A stretch of DNA of 37,320 nt from Puniceibacterium sp. Lineage in GTDB: Bacteria; Pseudomonadota; Alphaproteobacteria; Rhodobacterales; Rhodobacteraceae. Position 1 is the first letter of the stretch; each line of letters begins with the position of its first letter. Positions 22,907-31,348 of this stretch are shown here, in pieces. Position numbers and translations under genes: made by a program. The DNA is taken from assembly GCA_024636635.1 (NCBI GenBank), contig JAGXGV010000095.1:1-37320 (forward strand), read 5' to 3'. The notes below the pieces were generated by a model. That model was not told the DNA's origin. It worked only from the letters and a program-made list of their open reading frames with translations, and did no database searches.

Positions 22907-25897
22907 TCAGGGCAGTTGCGACTGCGCCCCGGTGACCTTCAGCTTCCAGCCTTCGATCAGGGTGCCTTCGGTCTTCAGTCGGCTGGCAAAGGCATAAAGG
23001 CGCCGGGTGGCGGGCCCGCCGGGCGCCGTTTCGAACCGCTGCTTGAGGTAATAGGGCGGAATCGACTGGGAAAAGAGCGTGGCCGTAACCTGCACCGTCG
23101 CCGGATCGGTGCCTTCGGGCAGGGCGATGCGGTATTCCAGCTGGTCCTCGCCGGGGGCAAAGTCGGGATCGGTGGCGGCGTCGCCTTCGGGCAGGGTCGC
23201 CTTCATGAAGGTGGCGGTGACCTCGCTGTCGCCGAACTTGGCCCTGAAGGCGTCGGTGCCGGGGGTCAACGCGCCATGCGGCAGCAGGCGGTTGTCCTTG
23301 GGATGTTCGATCCGGTGGATGAAGCTGGTGGTGAATTCGCCTTTGGCGTTCTTCGTCAGCTCTTCGTAGATCTGCACCTGATCCTGGCTGTCGATGACGC
23401 GGTGATGCGGCTGGAACAGCGCCTCTGTCGCGCCTTCGGGCACCACGTCCAGAAACTCGGTCGGCAAGGGCAGGCCATCAGCGCCCAGAATCACCCCGGC
23501 CCCATTGGAGCAGCCCGAACACCAGAGCACGGCACCATCCTGCCCGGTCGCCCGCACTTCGAGAAAGGCGCGGCGGAACCCGACACCCGAGGGCAGCCTG
23601 TGCCCGGTCTTGTTGCCGACAGCCACCTGCGCCACCAGACCGCCGTCACCCCGGGCCAGATCCACCGACACTGTCGCGGTTTCGTCACGGGCCTGAAGCG
23701 CCATCGAATCGAGCGCCAGTTGCGCACCGTTGTCGGCATAGGTCATGGGGTCCGCGATGCTGAGTCCGGTTTCGTCGGTGAACTGGCGCATCATCTCGAC
23801 CAGAAAGGCGTTCAGCCCGACAAAGTTGTGCCGCTTGTAGCCTTCGCGGAAAGGCACGTTCACCTCTTGCGAGGGCAGCAGGTTTTCGACCGCGGGCATC
23901 ATGTCGTCCTGGATCGTGGCGATCTGTGTGGTGATCGCGTCCACCTTTACGCTGCCATCGACGCTGACGAAATTGCCCTTCATGTGGCAGTCCTGACAGG
24001 ACTTCGCGGTGCCGGGATCGGCGTAGGCGCTGTTGACCCATTCGATATAGGTCGCCTGTTCCACCGAATGCTGGAACTGCGTCAGAGGTTCGGGAAAGGT
24101 CACGCCGTAAAGGTCGTTCAGCAGGTTGGCGCCGTTGACCGACGCCGCGTTGAACACCGCCTGGTCGGCATCGGTATAGCCGGGCAGGGGTTCGTCCGGG
24201 TTGGCGTCCACGTTGGGCAGGTTGATGGTGTGGCAGGCGCCGCACAATTCGCTGTCCTTGATATAGGCGTCGTGCATCGGCGTGATGCCCAGCGCGTTCT
24301 GCATCGGCTTTTCGCGCACGTCCTGGAACGGCCCGTTCAGCCGGTCGGAATCGTTCAGGCGGAACACCCCCGTGGTGCCGTTCATCAGGTAGGTGTCAAG
24401 CTTGTTGTAGTCGGGCTGGTCCGCCATCCGCTGCGGCGGGGCAATATGGTGGCAGACGGTGCAGGAAATCCCCTCGCGCGCGAGGTTGCCGTACTGGTGA
24501 TAGGGATAGGTGCCGTCCGTCTCCTGTGCGGTCTTTTCCGCGGTGGTCAGCGGGTCGTGCAGCAGCGTGTAGGCCACTTTGAAATTGTCGGGATCAAGGC
24601 CCGCCGCAGGATCGGCATGGGCGTCGATGGCAAGCTGGCGCTGGCCCATCGCGCCGTGGCAGGACAGACAGGTGGTGCCGACATTCGCCGCCAGATCGCC
24701 GCTTCCCGCCGCCTCGAGAAGGGCGAATTCGCTTTCAAGCTGCGCAAAGAAGATCGGGTCGCGCCCGGCCAGCCCCATGGGCGACCAGCGCCATTCGCCA
24801 TATTCCGAGATGTTGTAGCCGTCGCCATAGGCCGGCCCGGTCTGAAGGAACATCGTGGTGCCCGAGGGCGGCCCGCCAAGGCCGCCGTGACAGCCGATGC
24901 AATTGTCCGAACTCAGGAAATGCTGCGGGTCGCCGGGGCGCGCGGGCACATGGTCCAGCCATTCGCTCGGCATCTTCTGGACCTGTCCCAGCGGCACGTC
25001 GATGCCGCCGGTGGGGGGAAACATCTCGGTAAAGACCGGATTCACCGCGTCTGGCGAATCGGGTGCGGCGGCGTTCAGGCTGGCCAGAATGTCGCGGTTG
25101 TGAAACAGGTTGTCGATCAGCTCACTTTCCGAGGCGCCCATCGCCGGGCGCTGCCATTCCGGCAGGTTGAACGGCCCGGGCGGAAATCCGTCCAGTTTGC
25201 GCCAGCTTTCATCGACGCTGAAGATCAGCGGCTCGCCCGGGTAACCCTGCACGTTGGACAGCGCCGAAAAGATCAGTTCGTTCGCGGACGAGGCGTGGCA
25301 GCGCATGCAGGTGCCTGCCCCTGCCTGTCCCGAAGGCGGGCTGAACGGGGCGTCGAAGCTGTCGATGGCGGCGTCCTGTCCGACCGAGGCAAAGAACCAG
25401 CCGCCGTGGCTAAGCGCGCTGTCCTTGACCATCACGGTCCAGTTCAGGTTGTTGCCCTTTTTCAGGTAGGCCAGCATCTCGGATTCGACCAATGCGGGAT
25501 CGTCCGGGTGCATATAGTCCAGCAGTTCGCGGTATTCGTTGTAGCGCGCGGCGGGGGGCGACGCCATTTCCTTGACCACCACGGCCCCGTCCGGCACCGC
25601 GCCCAGCCGCCCGCCGTCAAGCCAGGTGATCACCTCGGGCGAATAATAGATCCGCACCGCCGGATGCACCCCGTAGGATGTGTCGAGCACGAATGGACCG
25701 GTGTCGCGCCAGCTTTTGTCAGGGGTCCAGCCAAGGCCGACAAAGTCGCGGTTGGCGATAAAGGGATACAGCGCGCTTTCGTAATCGAGCAGGGGCAGTT
25801 CCGAAGGTCTAGGAAGGTCGGCAGGCTGTCCCTGTGCGGCGGCAAACTGTGCAAATCCCAAAAACGATGCACCAACACAGGCCATGATCCGCTTCAT
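22907..25897 (-). CDS. multihaem cytochrome c with N-terminal cytochrome P460 domain
   Basis: This 996-residue exported protein starts at ATG 25897 (MKRIMACVGAS), with AGAGG upstream and signal peptide ending FAAAQ; the track's 5' extension is not needed. Residues ~45-200 match cytochrome P460 proteins (RIYYSPEVITWLDGG, DGAVVVKEM, NWTVMVKDSALSHGGWFFASV) and end in the first haem site CMRCH (197). Five more CXXCH sites follow: CIGCH 333, CLSCH 410, CTVCH 479, CGACH 552 and CQDCH 634. The final ~350 residues have no haem site but contain a CSGCS pair (~793). It probably performs periplasmic redox chemistry or electron transfer, perhaps on a nitrogen compound as in P460 enzymes. The substrate is unknown. 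It is convergent with copA and downstream of a ROK gene. Confidence 0.88.
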   Translation of the reverse strand: MKRIMACVGASFLGFAQFAAAQGQPADLPRPSELPLLDYESALYPFIANRDFVGLGWTPDKSWRDTGPFVLDTSYGVHPAVRIYYSPEVITWLDGGRLGAVPDGAVVVKEMASPPAARYNEYRELLDYMHPDDPALVESEMLAYLKKGNNLNWTVMVKDSALSHGGWFFASVGQDAAIDSFDAPFSPPSGQAGAGTCMRCHASSANELIFSALSNVQGYPGEPLIFSVDESWRKLDGFPPGPFNLPEWQRPAMGASESELIDNLFHNRDILASLNAAAPDSPDAVNPVFTEMFPPTGGIDVPLGQVQKMPSEWLDHVPARPGDPQHFLSSDNCIGCHGGLGGPPSGTTMFLQTGPAYGDGYNISEYGEWRWSPMGLAGRDPIFFAQLESEFALLEAAGSGDLAANVGTTCLSCHGAMGQRQLAIDAHADPAAGLDPDNFKVAYTLLHDPLTTAEKTAQETDGTYPYHQYGNLAREGISCTVCHHIAPPQRMADQPDYNKLDTYLMNGTTGVFRLNDSDRLNGPFQDVREKPMQNALGITPMHDAYIKDSELCGACHTINLPNVDANPDEPLPGYTDADQAVFNAASVNGANLLNDLYGVTFPEPLTQFQHSVEQATYIEWVNSAYADPGTAKSCQDCHMKGNFVSVDGSVKVDAITTQIATIQDDMMPAVENLLPSQEVNVPFREGYKRHNFVGLNAFLVEMMRQFTDETGLSIADPMTYADNGAQLALDSMALQARDETATVSVDLARGDGGLVAQVAVGNKTGHRLPSGVGFRRAFLEVRATGQDGAVLWCSGCSNGAGVILGADGLPLPTEFLDVVPEGATEALFQPHHRVIDSQDQVQIYEELTKNAKGEFTTSFIHRIEHPKDNRLLPHGALTPGTDAFRAKFGDSEVTATFMKATLPEGDAATDPDFAPGEDQLEYRIALPEGTDPATVQVTATLFSQSIPPYYLKQRFETAPGGPATRRLYAFASRLKTEGTLIEGWKLKVTGAQSQLP

Positions 25898-26015
25898 CCC
25901 GAAAACCTCTCTGAAAATGACCCTGGGGAAAGGGTGCAAGCCTCTTGGGTGTCATGCAACTAAAAAGTGTATTCTTGTGTTCGATTGTCGCCTTGACAGA
26001 AAGCCCGGGCCACAG

Positions 26016-27254
26016 TCAGCCCTGTTTCAGAAAGGCTTGCCCGTCCACGAGAAAGCGTTCCGACAACGGCAGGCAGGCCGCACCCAGCGACCGGGCGGAC
26101 GGACCCACCGTGCCGGGCCGCACTTCGGGCGGGGTGATCCCGGCCAGGTTGATCCGGGCCAGCGCCGAGGTGGTCGCCTCGACCAGGCGCTGACGCAGCG
26201 AAGCCGGAATCCAGCCGTCGATCAACACCGTTTCAAAGTCGATGAGCGAGGCGGAGGCGGCGATGGCATGGGCGATTCCCTTTGCCGCGCCGTCCAGCCA
26301 GACCGCAAGCGGCGCCGGGTCCACCGACCACAATTCGGGATCGCGCCATAGCTCCTGCGTCGGATGCCCCCGAGCCTCAAGCAGCTTTTCCAGCCCGGAA
26401 AGCGAGGCGACGTCGATCAGTTGCAGCGGTCCCGCCCCGCCGGGCACGGGCATCGACCCCAGCGCCCCGGCATTGCCCGACCGCCCGTTGTAAAGCGCGC
26501 CGTTCAACACCAGTCCGCCACCGATGAAATAGCCGACGAAGAAATACAGGAAATCCCTGGGCGAGTCCTGCGCGCCAAAGACAAGTTCGGCCCCGCAGGC
26601 GCAGGAGGCATCGTTCTGGAGATACACGGGATAAGGCACCTGTGCGGCCAGTTCGGTTTTGATCTCGCGGTCCTGCCAGGACGCCATGTCGACGGGATCG
26701 ACCCCGATCAGCCGCGCCCAGTTCCACATCTCGAACGGCATGGCGACTCCCAGCCCCGCGATCCGCGACCGTTGCGCCGCTGTCAGCCCCGCAGTCACCG
26801 TCGTGATCGATTCGACAGCAAAGCGCAGCGTGTCGTCGGGCCTTGGGTAGGCGTGGGTGCGCTGCAAGCGCGCCTTTACCTGCCCGACAAAATCGGTCAG
26901 CACCAGTTCCTCGTTCCGGCGCCCGATCTTGAGTCCCAGAAAAAACGCGCCCTCGGGATTCAGGTGCATCGGCACCGATGGTTGACCGACCTTGCCGCGC
27001 ACCGGGTCACCCTTGGCCAGCAACCCGTCCTCTTCCAATGCACGCATGATGACGGACACGGTCTGTGCCGAAAGCCCGGACCTGCGGGCGATTTCGGCCT
27101 TTGCCATCGGGCCAAGCTGCCGGATGAGCGACAGCACAAGCCGTTCGTTGTGCGCGCGCATCCCGGACTGGTTCGAGCCGCGCATCACGCCGGTGTCAGC
27201 CCGGGCGCGGTCGGGGCCGTGTGTCGGACTGTCGCCGTTAAGAAGTCGGTCCAT
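26016..27254 (-). CDS. ROK family transcriptional repressor (NagC/XylR type)
   Basis: This protein is about 412 residues from ATG 27254 (MDRLLNGD), with GAGG just upstream; a TTG at 27269 overlapping the rbsD-like stop is the alternative. The N-terminal winged HTH reads AKAEIARRSGLSAQTVSVIMRALEEDGLL. The ROK sugar-kinase-like domain follows, with IGGGLVLNGALYNGRSGNAGALGSMPV. The usual zinc-binding CxCGxxGCxE cluster of this family is not apparent; in its place there is SLSGLEKLL. It likely senses the sugar imported by FrcBCA and controls the divergent promoters. It is transcribed with the mutarotase gene. Regulation of frc is inferred from position and the 46-bp palindrome. Confidence 0.9.
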   Translation of the reverse strand: MDRLLNGDSPTHGPDRARADTGVMRGSNQSGMRAHNERLVLSLIRQLGPMAKAEIARRSGLSAQTVSVIMRALEEDGLLAKGDPVRGKVGQPSVPMHLNPEGAFFLGLKIGRRNEELVLTDFVGQVKARLQRTHAYPRPDDTLRFAVESITTVTAGLTAAQRSRIAGLGVAMPFEMWNWARLIGVDPVDMASWQDREIKTELAAQVPYPVYLQNDASCACGAELVFGAQDSPRDFLYFFVGYFIGGGLVLNGALYNGRSGNAGALGSMPVPGGAGPLQLIDVASLSGLEKLLEARGHPTQELWRDPELWSVDPAPLAVWLDGAAKGIAHAIAASASLIDFETVLIDGWIPASLRQRLVEATTSALARINLAGITPPEVRPGTVGPSARSLGAACLPLSERFLVDGQAFLKQG

Positions 27255-27265
27255 CGCGCCTCGAT

Positions 27266-27706
27266 TCAACAGGCGCCGGGGGTGTCGATGACCCCCTTGC
27301 GCAGGATGACATTCGCGTACAGTGCCGGTTCGCTGGTGGCAACGATCGTGTGGGCCGCGCGGATCCGGGGATAAAGGTCCGGCCCCGAAAGCGGCTGGAT
27401 AACGATCCCCGGAGCAAGCCGGGCGCTGGCGGCGTCGATCCGGTCGTGAAACGGGCCGCGCTGGGCCGGGTCGTTGTGCAGGGCGGCGCGAAAGATCGCG
27501 GCCGGCGGGGTGCGGTCCAGCGGCATGAGCTGAAGGATCGCCTCGAACAGCGGCAGGATGCCATGGCCATCGGCGCGGATCAGGCGGCGGGCATGTTCCT
27601 GTGCGGGATAGTTTCCGTCCACCAGCGCAATTTCGTCCCCGTGGCCCATCGAGCGCAGGGTGAACAGAAGCTCTGGCCCCAGGATCGCGGGGATGCCGAT
27701 CAGCAT
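27266..27706 (-). CDS. RbsD/FucU family sugar mutarotase
   Basis: This 146-residue protein starts at ATG 27706 (MLIGIPAILGPELLF), the invariant N-terminus of the family; the track start at 27859 lies outside homology. Conserved blocks are LLFTLRSMGHGDEIALVDGNYPA, with the catalytic His of MGHGDE, and LYANVILRKGV at the C-terminus. These proteins interconvert sugar anomers (ribose, fucose or similar). ATG 27706 has no ribosome site of its own; instead its ATGC overlaps the stop of an upstream 25-codon frame with a perfect Shine-Dalgarno. It is first structural gene of the minus-strand mutarotase-ROK operon, divergent from frcBCA. The specific sugar is unknown. Confidence 0.9.
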   Translation of the reverse strand: MLIGIPAILGPELLFTLRSMGHGDEIALVDGNYPAQEHARRLIRADGHGILPLFEAILQLMPLDRTPPAAIFRAALHNDPAQRGPFHDRIDAASARLAPGIVIQPLSGPDLYPRIRAAHTIVATSEPALYANVILRKGVIDTPGAC

Positions 27707-27777
27707 GGCCCGGGCCGCGCGCGCGCCGACGGGGCAGGGGGACATGAGGCCGTCAGGAAATCCGAACGATGGCGCAT
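27700..27777 (-). CDS. 25-codon leader ORF coupled to the mutarotase gene
   Basis: ATG 27777 follows a perfect Shine-Dalgarno GGAGGAG (27784-27790) by six bases and encodes MRHRSDFLTASCPP..., ending at TGA 27702-27700. That TGA overlaps the mutarotase start as ATGCTGA. The frame differs from the mutarotase. The arrangement implies termination-reinitiation, or else a one-base indel that disconnected an N-terminal extension. It is too short for the ORF track. The peptide sequence is unrecognised. Confidence 0.55.
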   Translation of the reverse strand: MRHRSDFLTASCPPAPSARARPGPC

Positions 27778-27848
27778 CTGGGTCTCCTCCTTTTTTGCGG
27801 GCTGCCGCGTGTCGCGTTGTCCGTGACAAAATACTGTCGTGCCGCCGA

Positions 27849-27894
27849 CGGCCTGTCAATAATAAATAAGAGTGATTTATTTATTGACAGGCCG
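27849..27894. promoter_or_regulatory. 46-bp palindromic divergent operator/promoter of the frc locus
   Basis: CGGCCTGTCAATAA (27849-27862) is perfectly mirrored by TTATTGACAGGCCG (27881-27894), with AT-rich inner arms AAATAA and TTTATT around GAGTGA. Each outer arm contains a TTGACA -35 hexamer, facing outward. The AT-rich dyad resembles NagC/XylR-type ROK operators. Binding by the adjacent ROK protein would block both promoters at once. The -10 elements are not clear. Confidence 0.75.
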
Positions 27895-27998
27895 GGATGA
27901 TTCCGTGTTTGTTGACGGCTGAGGGCAGACCGGTGAGGTCGCCCCGAAAAGTGCCGGGCCGGATGGCCCGCAATGGATGACCTGGGAGGAGACCCTTG

Positions 27999-29033
27999 AT
28001 GAAAACGACCTTTACCAAAACCGCGCTGCTAGGAATGACCGCCGCCGGTTTCGTAAGCCTTGCGGGCGGTGCCAGCGCCGAAGCCCATTCGGTCAGCGCC
28101 TGCCTGATCACCAAGACCGACACCAATCCGTTCTTCGTCAAGATGAAAGAGGGCGCCGGGGCCAAGGCCGAAGAGCTTGGCATTACGCTGAATTCCTATG
28201 CCGGCAAGATCGACGGCGACGTGGAAACCCAGATCGCTGCGGTGGAAACCTGCATCGCGGCAGGGGCCAAGGGCATCCTGATCACCCCGTCGGATGGCGC
28301 GTCGCTGATGCCGATCATCACCCAGGCGCGCGAGGCCGGTGCGCTGGTCATAGCACTTGACACCCCGTTCGAACCCGCCGATGTGGCCGACGCCACCTTT
28401 GCCACCGACAACTTCAAGGCCGGCGTGCTGATCGGTGAATGGGCAGCCGCCAAGATGGGCGACACGAGCGAGGCCAAGATTGCCATGCTCGACCTCAACC
28501 CCTCCGAAGTGTCGGTCGATTACCTGCGCAATCAAGGCTTTCTTCAGGGCTTTGGCGTAGAGATCATGGACCCGACCGACATCGGCGACGAAGAGGATCC
28601 CCGCATCGTCGGCAACGACGTGACCAACGGCAACGAGGAAGGCGGCCGGACCGCCATGGAAAACCTCATGCAGATGGATAGCGGCATCAATGTCGTCTAC
28701 ACCATCAACGAACCTGCTGCCGCTGGCGCCTACGAGGCGCTCAAGTCTTTTGGCATGCAGGATCAGGCCATCATCGTGTCCGTCGACGGCGGCTGCCCCG
28801 GTGTGCAGAACGTCAAGGAAGGCGTGATCGGCGCCACCTCCATGCAGTTCCCGCTGCTGATGGCCTCGATGGGGATCGAGGCGATTGCCGCCTTTGCCGC
28901 CGACGGCACGAAGCCGGCAAACACCGAAGGTCTGGATTTCTTTGACACCGGCGTCGAACTGGTGACGGACGAGCCGGTCGATGGCATCCCCTCGATCTCT
29001 TCCGACGAAGCTTTGGAAAAGTGCTGGGGCTAA
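27999..29033 (+). CDS. frcB: sugar ABC transporter substrate-binding protein (FrcB-like)
   Basis: This 344-residue periplasmic protein starts at ATG 27999, with GGGAGGAG upstream and signal peptide [12 protein letters not shown]...GGASAEAH. The mature part has ribose-binding-type blocks: [41 protein letters not shown] and a hinge segment [14 protein letters not shown]. It captures a monosaccharide for FrcCA. The order B-C-A with a single-domain ATPase is that of the fructose system of rhizobia, on which the symbol rests. A 10-bp hairpin after its stop would favour excess binding protein over membrane subunits. Fructose specificity is inferred and mannose or ribose remain possible. Confidence 0.9.
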   Translation: MKTTFTKTALLGMTAAGFVSLAGGASAEAHSVSACLITKTDTNPFFVKMKEGAGAKAEELGITLNSYAGKIDGDVETQIAAVETCIAAGAKGILITPSDGASLMPIITQAREAGALVIALDTPFEPADVADATFATDNFKAGVLIGEWAAAKMGDTSEAKIAMLDLNPSEVSVDYLRNQGFLQGFGVEIMDPTDIGDEEDPRIVGNDVTNGNEEGGRTAMENLMQMDSGINVVYTINEPAAAGAYEALKSFGMQDQAIIVSVDGGCPGVQNVKEGVIGATSMQFPLLMASMGIEAIAAFAADGTKPANTEGLDFFDTGVELVTDEPVDGIPSISSDEALEKCWG

Positions 29034-29049
29034 GCCACCCGCGCCTTTG

Positions 29050-29074
29050 GGGAAGGGACCGAATGTCCCTTCCC
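29050..29074 (+). terminator. intercistronic hairpin between frcB and frcC
   Basis: GGGAAGGGAC and GTCCCTTCCC form a perfect 10-bp stem with a 5-base loop, seventeen bases past the frcB stop. A C-rich tract, not a U-run, follows. It likely protects the frcB transcript or terminates partially. Confidence 0.7.
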
Positions 29075-29145
29075 ACCCCCCTCACTCTCACAAATCTTTG
29101 ACCTGACAGCCCGACTCAGCCACGCTGGTCGGAGGAGGAGAGATC

Positions 29146-30234
29146 ATGACAGATTCACCCGACACCCCCCGCAAGGGGCAGGATTACGAAAGCGCGCTGG
29201 ACCAAAGCGACAAGACGGTTGCCGCCTTCGAAAACAAGCACAAGGGCTTTGTCCACGGGCTTCAGCACCTACTGCACATCAATCCGACGCTCGTGCCTGT
29301 CATGGTACTGGCCGCCAGCGTGCTGATCTTCAGCCTGCCCATGGTGACCGAGGGCAAGTTCCTGACCATGTTCAACCTGAGCCTAGTCATGCAGCAGGTG
29401 TCGATCATCGGCATCCTTGCCGCGGCGCAATCGCTGATCATCCTTACGGCCGGCATCGACCTGTCGGTCGGCGCGCTGATGATCTTTTCTGCCGTGGTCA
29501 TGGGCCTGCTGGGCGTTAACGTCGGCGTGCCATCGGTCTTTGCCGTCGTCGCCGGCTTTATCGTCGCCATCGGCGGCGGGCTGATGAACGGGCTTTTTGT
29601 CACCCGGGTCAAGCTGCCCCCCTTCATCGTCACGCTGGGCACCTGGTACATCTTCCTGTCGATCCTGCGCCTGCTCACCGGGTCGCAGTCCATCCGCAGC
29701 CAGGATATCGACGCAGAGGCGCCGGTGCTCAAGATCTTCGGCAGCTTCATCTCGATCGGATCGGCGCGCATCACCTTTGGCGTGATCCTGATGATCCTGG
29801 TCTTTGCGGTGCTGTGGTATTTCCTGAACAAGACCGCCTGGGGCCGCCATGTCTATGCCATCGGTGACGACAAAGAAGCCGCCGAACTGGCAGGCATCAA
29901 GACCGACCGCACCCTGCTGACCGTCTACATGGCCGCCGGCGCCGTCATCGGCGTCGCTGCCTGGGCATCCATCGGGCGGGTCGGTTCGATATCTCCCAAT
30001 GCCTTTGCCGAGGCGAACCTGCAAAGCATCACCGCCGTGGTGATCGGCGGCATCTCTCTGTTTGGCGGGCGCGGCTCGATCCTGGGGCCGCTGTTCGGGG
30101 CGCTGATCGTCGGTGTGTTCGAAAGCGGCCTGCGCCTGGCCGGACTGGACGTGCAGTGGCAGGTTTTTGCCATCGGCTGGCTCATCATTCTCGCCGTCGC
30201 CATCGATCAGTGGATCAGAAAGGTCTCGGCATGA
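29146..30234 (+). CDS. frcC: sugar ABC transporter permease (FrcC-like)
   Basis: This 362-residue inner-membrane permease belongs to the ribose/xylose BPD_transp_2 family. A ~45-residue cytoplasmic N-terminus (TDSPDTPRKGQDYESALDQ) precedes about ten helices. Family blocks include AGIDLSVGALM, AELAGIKTDRTLLTVYM (the ATPase-contact loop) and GGISLFGGRGSI. ATG 29146 has GGAGGAGGAG upstream. It forms the sugar channel with FrcA and FrcB. Its stop overlaps the ATG of a 25-codon micro-ORF (ATGA) that in turn overlaps the frcA start. The permease family is certain; fructose specificity is inferred from operon resemblance. Confidence 0.92.
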   Translation: MTDSPDTPRKGQDYESALDQSDKTVAAFENKHKGFVHGLQHLLHINPTLVPVMVLAASVLIFSLPMVTEGKFLTMFNLSLVMQQVSIIGILAAAQSLIILTAGIDLSVGALMIFSAVVMGLLGVNVGVPSVFAVVAGFIVAIGGGLMNGLFVTRVKLPPFIVTLGTWYIFLSILRLLTGSQSIRSQDIDAEAPVLKIFGSFISIGSARITFGVILMILVFAVLWYFLNKTAWGRHVYAIGDDKEAAELAGIKTDRTLLTVYMAAGAVIGVAAWASIGRVGSISPNAFAEANLQSITAVVIGGISLFGGRGSILGPLFGALIVGVFESGLRLAGLDVQWQVFAIGWLIILAVAIDQWIRKVSA

Positions 30235-30308
30235 CGAACCAAAGCATGACCCCCGTTTCCGCCCCATCCGCGGCCTGGCCGCAGACGATCAGAAAGGTTG
30301 CGACATGA
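30231..30308 (+). CDS. 25-codon micro-ORF bridging frcC and frcA
   Basis: ATG 30231 overlaps the frcC stop (ATGA), and the micro-ORF stop 30306-30308 overlaps the frcA start (ATGA at 30305). The frame reads MTNQSMTPVSAPSAAWP... and ends TIRKVAT. The end of the micro-ORF (GATCAGAAAGGTTGCGACATGAC) copies the end of frcC (GATCAGAAAGGTCTCGGCATGAC), so it appears to have arisen by a ~70-bp tandem duplication of the junction. It may serve only to keep ribosomes coupled. No known family. Confidence 0.45.
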   Translation: MTNQSMTPVSAPSAAWPQTIRKVAT

Positions 30309-31081
30309 CAGACCCCATCATCAAGGCCCGCGGACTGGTCAAGCGTTATGGCCGCGTCACCGCCCTGAACCAGGCCGACTTCGATCTTTACCCGGGCGAG
30401 ATCCTGGCCGTGATCGGCGACAATGGCGCGGGGAAATCCTCGCTGATCAAGGCGATTTCCGGCGCGGTGCAGATCGACGAAGGCAGCATCGAACTGGACG
30501 GCAAGCCGATCAACTTTGCCTCGCCTCTGGATGCCCGCAACGCCGGGATCGAAACCGTCTACCAGACACTGGCCCTGTCGCCCGCGCTCTCTATCGTGGA
30601 CAACATGTTTGTCGGCCGCGAGATCCGCAAACAGGGCTTCATGGGCAAATACTTCAAGATGCTCGACAACAAGGAAATGGCACGCATCGCCCGGGAAAAG
30701 CTGAACGACCTGGGGCTTATGACGATTCAGAACATCAATCAGGCGGTCGAAACCCTGTCCGGTGGCCAGCGTCAGGGCGTGTCTGTCGCCCGCGCCGCCG
30801 CCTTCGGGTCCAAGGTCATCATCCTGGACGAACCCACCGCCGCGCTGGGCGTCAAGGAAAGCCGCAAGGTGCTGGAACTGATCCAGGAGGTGCGGTCGCG
30901 CGGCATCCCGATCGTGCTGATCAGCCACAACATGCCGCATGTGTTCGAGGTGGCCGACCGCATCCATGTCCACCGCTTGGGCAGCCGCCTTTGCGTCATC
31001 GACCCGAAAGACCATTCGATGTCCGACGCGGTTGCCTACATGACCGGCGCCAAGGTCCCGCAAGAGGCTGCCGCCGCCTGA
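30305..31081 (+). CDS. frcA: sugar ABC transporter ATP-binding protein (FrcA-like)
   Basis: This 258-residue single-domain ATPase starts at ATG 30305 (MTDPIIKARG); the track ORF extends upstream into frcC. Walker A is GDNGAGKSS, signature LSGGQRQGVSVARAA, Walker B VIILDEPTAALGV, and switch LISHNMPHVFEVADRI. Most ribose-type importers use a duplicated ~500-residue ATPase; the half-length form with VYQTLALSPALSIVDNMF and HRLGSRLCVI is characteristic of FrcA. It energises import with FrcC. Its start is coupled to the micro-ORF, and a strong intrinsic terminator lies 70 bases after its stop, so no fructokinase gene is in the operon here. Confidence 0.93.
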   Translation: MTDPIIKARGLVKRYGRVTALNQADFDLYPGEILAVIGDNGAGKSSLIKAISGAVQIDEGSIELDGKPINFASPLDARNAGIETVYQTLALSPALSIVDNMFVGREIRKQGFMGKYFKMLDNKEMARIAREKLNDLGLMTIQNINQAVETLSGGQRQGVSVARAAAFGSKVIILDEPTAALGVKESRKVLELIQEVRSRGIPIVLISHNMPHVFEVADRIHVHRLGSRLCVIDPKDHSMSDAVAYMTGAKVPQEAAAA

Positions 31082-31154
31082 ATCGCGCCTCGTTCATAGC
31101 GCACCTGTTTGACCGCCCGGCTCACGGACGATCAGACAGCCGCAGAGATGAAAG

Positions 31155-31186
31155 ACACCCGCGCGTGCAACGGCGCGGGTGTTTTC
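31155..31186 (+). terminator. intrinsic terminator after frcBCA
   Basis: ACACCCGCGC (31155-31164) and GCGCGGGTGT (31173-31182) make a perfect 10-bp stem with an 8-base loop, followed by TTT. Position and form fit a Rho-independent terminator of the frc operon. Confidence 0.85.
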
Positions 31187-31348
31187 CGTTGCAGTCGTCA
31201 TACCCTTTGCCGCCGTGGCGGACCGTCGTCGGTGGCAGTCCCATGGATCTGGTCAAATGCCGATGCTTATCGCCCTGCAGCCCTCGCGCGGCCTGTCCCG
31301 GCTGAAAAAGGGCCCGCCATGTGCAGGGCAAGCCCCGCCACGTGCAGG

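Noticed and set aside
22916-25963. 1015-residue plus-strand ORF
   Set aside because: Pure shadow of the multihaem cytochrome gene; the opposite strand has signal peptide, six CXXCH motifs and a ribosome site.
25898-26015. Sigma-54-type promoter before the cytochrome gene
   Set aside because: A TTGCA at a suitable place lacks the GG of the -24 element; the match is too poor.
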